A stretch of 64,000 bases of DNA from positions 10,434,455-10,498,454 of the forward strand of contig CP053166.1 in NCBI GenBank assembly GCA_014607495.2, given 5' to 3'. Source of the DNA: Carposina sasakii (lineage: Eukaryota; Arthropoda; Insecta; Lepidoptera; Carposinidae). How positions within the stretch are numbered: the first letter of the stretch is position 1; every line of letters begins with the position of its first letter. Position numbers and translations under genes: made by a program. The notes under the pieces were generated by a model. That model saw only the letters and a program-made list of their open reading frames with translations. It made no database searches and had not been told where the DNA came from. Below, piece after piece: positions 39,401 to 48,400 of this stretch.

Positions 39401-42400
39401 TACTACATGTAATACGAGTAACACTAGTATTTTTCCCGTGTTAACTACCTGGTTGCCTAAATTGTAACATGAGAGATTTCTTTACCCTTATTACTATTTA
39501 ATTGTATCAGGCGTTCTTCATGAATCTTTATCATGTTTCATCTTTAAACATGTGCGGAGGGATTCAGCTTTGTTTGCCGAGATTTGGCTAGTGTATAGCT
39601 ATCGGGATGAACAATAACGTTGCCAATATGTAATTTAGAAAAGAGATGGTAAAATTCGTCATCCGAGTAATTGACCCGGTGGCTTAGTGGTTATAGCGGC
39701 TGGCACGGTTTGCGGTGGTCGTGGGTTCGATTCCCACTCAGGTGAAGAATTTTTTCCATTTTCTTTATTAATAATTTTATAATGTATAATATCTTGACTA
39801 AGATAAATTTATAAAAACACTTCTCCATTAATACTATTGTTAGTCCTGGGTGTAACAGAATTTTTTTTTAACCCGTATTTCAAATTTCAACAAAAGAAAC
39901 CCAATGCAATTACTAAATCTTATTTTCTTCAAGAATCAACATTTTCCCCTCAGATCGCATAATTTAACCCTCCGTATTTCCCCACCAGTTTCGATGGACG
40001 TTCAACAACACAGCGAACAGTAACGAAGTATCAGACAACTACGTCAGCAGAGCTGGCACCAGTTCCACTGTGACGTACACCCCTCACACGGAGATGGACT
40101 ACGGCACCCTCCTCTGTTGGGCACATAACAGAATCGGACGGCAGCGGGTGCCGTGCGTCTATCATATAATAGCAGCTGGTAAGTCTTAGACTGTACTCGT
40201 GCTCGTACTAACACTAATTATTTGTTTCAGAAACATAAGTTTCCGTGATCTTAGTACCAGTAAAAAATTCCTTTGACATAGGTTCTAGAGTCAATATGAT
40301 TGGAACTAGATACTTTCATTCGTATAATATTTGATTTTGTGTTCGAGTAAATCTGAGATATTTAGTTTTCGAAAGCAAGGCGCCTATATAGGGTAATATG
40401 TATCAAAACTATACTCAGTCTGTGTTATTACAAAATAATTTAAACGTTACTTAAGCTAAACATTGTTTAAATTTGACAGACTTTCCATACGATTATCTTA
40501 ATGGCACCGAGTAAGTCTAGTAAACATAAGCATATTAAAAAGAAAGAATGTTCTAGTAAAAAACAAAATATGATACAAAAAAGCTCAGTCAGTTCGAAAT
40601 TGAATTCAGGATATCTGGCTTCATCTCCAGTATACCTACTTTATGTTACTAGACAGGTTCTATCTAACCTAATACAATGTCTAGAAAAAATATAATATCG
40701 TAAAAAGGAAACTGTGCAAAGCTTGTATCGAGCAGTATACAGTAGAGAGTATAACAAAAATAGTAGATCTAAAGGCGAACATAGTAAGAATCTAGTACAC
40801 ATTTATTAACTAAGATTAAAACAAAAGATTGTTATAAAAAGCCGCCCCTTGTAAATTCTTTATTATATTTAAATATAATTTAATTAGTAATTACTTAGGC
40901 CAAATAATTACAGTATTAATCAGTGGAAATAAAACCTCCTTTGACGGCAATTTGAGTTCGAATTCCAATAAGAGGAAATATTATTAATGTTATTAAATTA
41001 CGTCTCCGGATAAGGGATATTTCTATTATTATAATATTTATTCTGTACGTGTATCATACTTACTTTACTATCTATCTATACTATTAATACCCATAAACCT
41101 AAGAGACATCTTATATCGATTAGGTTCATAATTAATATTGTATTCTTTTCTTTAGTTCACCAAGCATAATATAATATCCCTTTGCCTTAACATTTCTTAA
41201 TATTATATACTCTTTCTATCTTACCGCAGTAAAAAGTTTATTTACAATTTGCATGAAGCTAATTTTCGTTAATGTAAAAAAGCTCTAGTATTTTTCCTAT
41301 CCAATGCGATCGCTCTTGTTGAACGGTTCACAGTCCGCTGAGTAATCCAGCAGTGATTGAGGAGAATTTATTGCACTTGTCTCTCTGCTCTTCACTGATA
41401 CTGGTGTAGGTTTAGTCGGAGTTTCGATCCATAGTCCACGAGCAATGTGCAGTGTGCTATATTTTGTGCTCGAAGTGTTCAGAACTTTTGTAGTGGAGCC
41501 ACTTAACGGTTCCAAACAGAACCAAAAGTCTAATCGCTAGAACATAATTGGAATATTAATATGGATAATAATAAAAAGAGAGTCTCTGAACCCATTTGTA
41601 TAAGTGGGAGCTGCAAAAATGAATTAGACAATTACAGAAAAATTAAAACATTTCCAAACTTAAAACTTATTTTGGTAAATTTAAAAATTATCTTCCGATT
41701 TAACCTTTACATTTGCCGTAGTCGATGCACGGTGTATGTGTAAATGGCCTGCTGTGTAGGTATAGGTACTACCCCGTTGTCAGCTGAAACGAGAGACGAG
41801 CCAAATCCGCGTGCTATTCCGTGGGGTTTGGCCACAATATAGTGGCCCTAGCCTAAATGGATACAAAGGATACAATTTCACTTGGGCTCTGGTCTTAATA
41901 TTGTGTTTTTTTTTTTTATGTAACCTTTTAAATTACCCACTTGAGTATAAATTTGGATCGTTAGTGATTACTGTGCAATTTTTTCAGCAGCATTTTACTA
42001 GAGTAATGTTAGTCGCACAAGCTTGAGAAACTGAACCTGCATCGCCATATAAGTTTGTGTGATACTATGGGCACAAGCCTGAAATAAAAAGATTTTATTA
42101 TTTATTTATTATAGGTCTTGGGTTCGAATACCGGTAGGTGAAAACATTGATTATGATGAATATCTGTGTTTATTTTCGAGTGATTGACGTTTACTCGTAT
42201 ATACCGTTGCTTAGTCTGTCCACGGCACAAGATCACGGCACAAGATCTTAGGTATCTTAGTGTGGAACTATGTTAATGTGTTGAAAAGTGTAGTAATTGA
42301 TTGTTTTTTATTGAAACAGGCCGTCCAGACCAAGTGCACAACTGCACCGTTGTAAATGCATCTCTGACGTCATTCGGTGTCCGCTGCTCGGAGGGCTTCA

Positions 42401-45400
42401 ACGGTGGGATGCCGCAGTCCTTTCTTCTAGAAGTAAGGGAGGTCAATACTCACGTAAGTACACTGCCTCGTACAAACTTAATTCCTTTATGAACTATGTA
42501 TTATGATATTATGCAGGAATAAGAAGAAAAGTAAATCAAAAAGTAAAACTTACCTAAGTAAAGATTTACTTTTCTAAGCTACTTCATAAAATGGATGATA
42601 AATAAGTTAATAATGCTTGCTGTCATTTATAATAAAGAAATTCAATAATAATAATAATAACTGACAACCTAGAGGTAATTTAAATACGAACGACTTATAA
42701 GATGGAGTAAAACTAACTTGCTCCATAAAGATAAAAAATCATGACTTTAGAATAAATGAGAATATTCCATTTTTAGCTGCAAGAGCAATTTTATAAAATT
42801 AATAGCGTCAGTATTAAATGTAAAAGTGGAAGGATTTTTATATTTTGCTTTCCTATCGTTATGAAACCGTTATGAAGTTCTGTCTTAAGTAAGGGGTCAT
42901 TTACATGGTGTCAAAAACAGAAGACCGTCATAATATTTATGGTTCCCGAGGGTAAAATGGTAAATGACAATGTTTTACCTTACAACGGAATGGTTTTGGT
43001 CATGGTTTAGCTTTGGTTTGGATTCTTTTTGATGGGGTTTCAGTCATTTTCAACGTCTATTAACTTAAACATTGTCAATATATTGCGCTATATCAAATGT
43101 GCATAACAATAATGGACGTGGTTGGGTTTTGGGTTGGTAAATACGTTTAACAATTAGCGCAATTGGCCTTCGGGCTTATAGTAGCGTAGTCTGAAAAGTG
43201 CATATACATATATTGGAAATTAAAACGATAAGAAAAAGAATATCAATTATCGTTCGTATGCTAGGGATTTAGTTTTCTACTATGCCTACACATATAAATA
43301 AGAGATCTGAATAATAAACAAGTAAAACTTGTTACAGGAGATAGTATCCAATGTGTCCAGTGCTGTACCAAGGTTCATGGCGGTAGGACTTGCCCCTGGC
43401 CGGACCTATGCTGCTGCAGTTCTGGCCTATAACGCCAAGGGTCGAGGAGACCCTTTCCCATTAAGGGCCAGCACATTGAGGCCACCAGAGAAGCACCATG
43501 TGCATGATAAAAGCTTAGGTAAGTGGAACTCAGGGATTTCCTTCTCCATCTTGGAGTATTAATGTAAGATAGCTGCGTGATACCTATCGTAAGCTTATTT
43601 GATAGGAGTAGGGAAAAACAGCGTGTTAGAATCAGTAACGAGGAAACCCGTAGATGAATAAAAGTCACAGAATGGCACAAAAAGGCGGATGACCTAGTCA
43701 GGGTCGCGGATATCTGCTAGATGTAGGCCGCATCCAATATTCATTATATCAATGCACCGTTATTTTTTTTATTGAACATTTTATTGAACACATTTTTTAT
43801 GTATTTTTTTATTTAAAATAAGTTCATAATCTATTCAAGACTCATGATTGTATTCCAAAGAAATAGAACCAACAAAGATGAGATCTATTCTCGGAAAATT
43901 TATGAAGTAAAGAAAATTAATCATAACTCATTCAGCATCTCGAGATTAAGGGCTTTCGCCTCTCAAAGACGACACAACAAAGGCAGACTTATAGTTCTGT
44001 GATATGACGTTGTTTGATACTCCACACAATTTTGGTAGGAATTTTCTAGATCCAATCACAAAAGACGTGCTGATATCACTATTTATATTTATATGCCATT
44101 GCTATCTACAACACTAGATGTGTGTGGGTCTTAAGCTTGGTTTTTGTAGAATAGCAGTGATATAGCCTAAGTGATATAGGTCTCACAAGATAGGCAACTC
44201 AATAGATAAAATTATATTCTCCTAATCGTAAATGTTTTTAATAATGAGGTTTTATTTAATAATCATTATGAGCGTAGAACATCTGCAGTGAGACCCTATC
44301 CAGATAACCAGTTGATCTGAAATCTAAAAAGTTCTTTCAAGGCCGCCATAATGACGTCACTGCTATCTTGAAACCAAACATAAAAAGAGTTCAAGAGACC
44401 AATTTGATATCTATCTATACATATAATAAAAATGTAACGGATCGCTGTCTGTACATGGAAGATATATGAGAAAAAATATTATAGGAGACCTTTATCAACG
44501 CAATAGAACCCAAAACGATGATTTTTGGAATTTTTGTCTGTTTGTCGGTTTGTCTGTTTGTCTGTGCGTTTGTGCACGCTAATCTCAGAAACAGCTGAAC
44601 CGATTTCGATGCAGTTTTCAGGAATATATTGTGACAGGTCCCACATATAGGCTTTTAACACTTTTTATCCCGGGAAAATGTTTTTATCCCGGATAATTTC
44701 GACATTTTTTTTACCTGTAGTCCACGCGGACGGAGTCGCGGGCGTCCACTAGTCAATTATAAAAGTTTAGTAAGCATGTCTGCCGCTGCTTTTCGGGCAT
44801 AAATAAAGGTTTTCAATTCAAATCCATACTTACATTGGCATCCTTTCCCACAGATCTACCAAGAACTGCCTTCCAAATGTCGGGAGCGATGTCAGCTGCC
44901 GTCGGCGGAGGCGGGATCCTGATGGTTGTTCTCGTCCTATTCATGGTCGCCTTTAGACAGAGGTGTGCGAAAAGGAAGCCTAGATCCGCGCCACCTCCGT
45001 CCTCGCAACCAGCTTCTCCCGATAAACTGAGGGAGAAGGATGATAGTGAGAGTGATGATCGGAATCCGGATATTATACCTTCGGATACGGATCAAATGCA
45101 GGTGAGGTGTTTTGTTCACGTATCTATCACTATGAATAGCATAGCGGAAACAGATCTAAATTATCGCCTGAGAGAATGTCTGAGTTCCTTAGTCGACTCT
45201 TACGACAAGCACAGAAGAAGATACAGCTAATGTATTCTAGTGAGCATCAGCACTAGTATAATGACGATTTTTTTATACTTACCTATCTGTATTTAGAATA
45301 GTTATATAAATACCTATGGAACAGATTACAACGGTTTTGAAAGTTTTTAATTGGTTTTGAAAATTTTTATACAGCTAATGTATTCTAGTGAGGCACTAGA

Positions 45401-48400
45401 TTTTTTAAATACTTAAATTAAAGAACTAGAAATTAAAGAAATTGGAAATCGAAAGTTATATAAATACCTATGGAACAGAAAATTCATCAACGGTTTTGAA
45501 AGTTTTTAATTGGTTCACATAATATACGTAAACATGATTAACATACATATAACTCAGATTTCAAAGCGAAATGTCCGAGAAAGTAATTTAAAACGTTCCG
45601 AATTATGTACGGAAGCGTAAAAGAGTTCTGAAGACAATCTTCGGAAGTTCTTTAATAGTTCCACAACAGGTGTAAAGGAAAACAATTCTGAAGCGCTTTA
45701 ATAGCTTGAACTGAGACCGTTAAAAAGTTTATAGATAGCTTTTTGAAGTGCTCGGGAAAAGTGATCGGAGAGCCATTCTGATTATTTCTGGATTGTTCAT
45801 TTTGAAGTACGTTTTATATATCAATGGAGGGGAATCCACTTTTTGAGTTATATTTTTTTAGATTTTGTTATTGGGTTTGTTCCCTAAGGTGTGTGATTCT
45901 GTTGTTGTCTAGTTCCCAACGGTTCAATTAAAGATTTTTTTAAACTAAATCTTATATTTATTCGCAGTTGGTCCTTGAGATGTCTCTCTATGTCTTATTT
46001 TAAAAAGTACAATATTGCTAGTGTATTCTTTACTAAGCTTAATTCCAGAGTTCTAAGATTATATTTTATTTAAGAAAATAAGTTTATAAATACATACTTT
46101 ATTACTTATTGTTAATGTTTTGTAATAATAAATCTTATAGAATTATTGAATAAATGTAATATATATACATACCACATTTTTTGACGAAACATGGCGTATC
46201 TGATGTTATAAATGTAATAAACAAATAAATAATAATTTCATTTTATTTAATTACCAACGGGTCCATAAAATTAAAAATTAATTATATTTCATTTACCATT
46301 TCCCAATCAGTTTTTTAATTCATTTGGTACCTAATACCTTGATTTTTATTGGAGTTGTCTTTGATCACGTGATTATATACGCGGTTGATCATTGAACACT
46401 AAAGAGACCAAAACCTGGGTGACTTTAGTAGAATAGACCCGGGCCGAGTATGCCACAACTAATTGCCACCGAAAATCCTTTAATTGCCGATGCACATAAT
46501 GGGTACCGGATCAAGCATGGCAGAGTTTGCAACTAACGCCCCTAACTCCAGAGTTTCCCAGTAGAATACTACAAGTAGTATCAGTACAAACGCTTAACGG
46601 TCGAACAATTTGCATAAGCTAACTCCAAGAAATTTAAACTGTAGCTGCTGAATGAAACCTGTTAGTACAGTCCAGTGAATAAGATGTCCCGTCGCAGATG
46701 TCGAGCCAGTAGATACCAGAAATGGTATCTTCCGAATTATTTTCGATGAAAAATCGTATAAATGCGTATAAGGTAAAAACTCACATTTATTCAATAATCA
46801 TATAAAAAACTGGTATAAACGTACAACTGGACCTAACCTAACCTAACCTACGTTTTTTTTTTCATTTACCGGTGCAAAATTACATTAATCTATACATATA
46901 ATAAAAATGTAACGGATCGCTGTCTGTACATGGAAGATACACATGAGAAAAAATATTATAGGAGACCTTTATCAACGCAATAGTACCCAAAAGAATGATT
47001 TTTGAATTTTTGTCTGTTTGTCTGTGCGTTTGTGCACGCTGATCTGAGAAATGGCTGAACCTATTTCGATTCAGGATTTTCAGGAATCAGTCCCACTTAA
47101 CATATAGGCTACTTCTTATCCCGGGAAAATGTTTTTATCCCGGATAATTTCGACATTTTGTTTTTTCTGTAGTTCACGCGGACTGAGTCGCGGGCGTCCA
47201 CTAGTTTCTTAATAATATTTATAATCTCTGTCTATGTGGAATCTACTTAGCAGAACCAGTCTGCTATTCTTCACTAAATTTCGTAAACGTAAGTTTCAAA
47301 CTAACTCAAGTTGAAAGAAGAAAACTATTATCAGCTCAATGTGTTTATATTACTTCGCTCAGTTACAATTTTATTGCAATGTTCTGTTTTACTATACGCT
47401 TATACAAATGACAAAGATACAGATGAATGTTATAATATATTTCTGAACTTTGGTACCAACGATGTGATAATAAGAAGAGATAAGATAAGCGTGATATCCA
47501 CCAAACAAATTAATTGACATCTTGGACCAATTAACATGATGATGCATATCTCACTTAGAAACATATCGTAGCACATCTTCGGTGGTAATGCAGCTTTAGT
47601 ATCAGTCAGTGATTCAGGATAAAGTATTTTATAAAATAACCAATTCCTTAAAATAATTAATATACTTACCTTCTTACATCGAAATTTAAAGTATGAAATA
47701 AATCTATGTTTACTAAGTTAATTTCGTAAAAGTATTTTAATTTCCACAATAACTGAATTAAGCAATAAATTCATTTCGAAATCCAATTAATTAAACGAAA
47801 TTAAAGAGATGGATGACTGAGCTACGGTTAATTGAATAAGAGGTCAATCTCGCAATTAGTTTTATTGCGCTGGGTATGGAATAATAAAAACTTATAATAA
47901 CGTATGAAAAAACTATGCGTTACCATTTGTAACATTTTCTTACTTAATTTTGAAACTAGGGGACACCCATGACTTTTAACGCGTGACCGACTATAGTCAT
48001 GGTGTTGTTTTGTTCACTTAGGGCTTAGGTCCCAGAATGCTCCCTTGTGGGACCGCTTTTTATAACTATCACATGGAGATATAAACTAAAGGTCTTCTGT
48101 CCTCTCACAGCGGTTTCTTTTTTATTAATAATGCTGTCGTCGTTCGCGGTTCTTTGAGAGAAGCCGGGTAGAGCATAAGGAATAATTCTGCCTACTACAT
48201 AGGCAGAATTATTCCTTATGCTAGAATATTACTTATTCTAGTATAAATAAATATGATGTTCCTTACCAGATGGACTACTACCGCCAGCAGCAAGTGTCGA
48301 CAATTTCACCGCCAGTAGGGCGCGGGCCGCGCGGTAGCGTTGCGGGCGTGCGCGGCGGCCTGCCCGGGTACTGTGCGCTGCGCACTGCCCCACCACCGCA

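Larger units (their letters stand above)
40179..42319 (+). other. intron 10 (2141 bp)
   Basis: GT..AG intron. It holds open frames that look more coding-like than usual (see 40501-40809 and 41297-41536) and the body of a tRNA-derived SINE at its 3' end. Confidence 0.85.
45102..48269 (+). other. intron 13 (3168 bp)
   Basis: GT..AG intron between the transmembrane and tail exons. It holds a family H fragment close to the donor, a local tandem duplication of about 150 bp, a short (CCTAA) telomere-type run, a Helitron-like copy, and a perfect hairpin just before the acceptor. Confidence 0.85.

Noticed and set aside
39690..39745. Possible tRNA gene
   Set aside because: The T arm is good but acceptor and anticodon stems do not form well, and a second damaged copy sits in the same repeat context, so it is a repeat head.
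47311..47517. 68-codon frame with a hydrophobic start inside intron 13
   Set aside because: No ATG at its start (TTG), no similarity recognised, and no splice context; likely chance.
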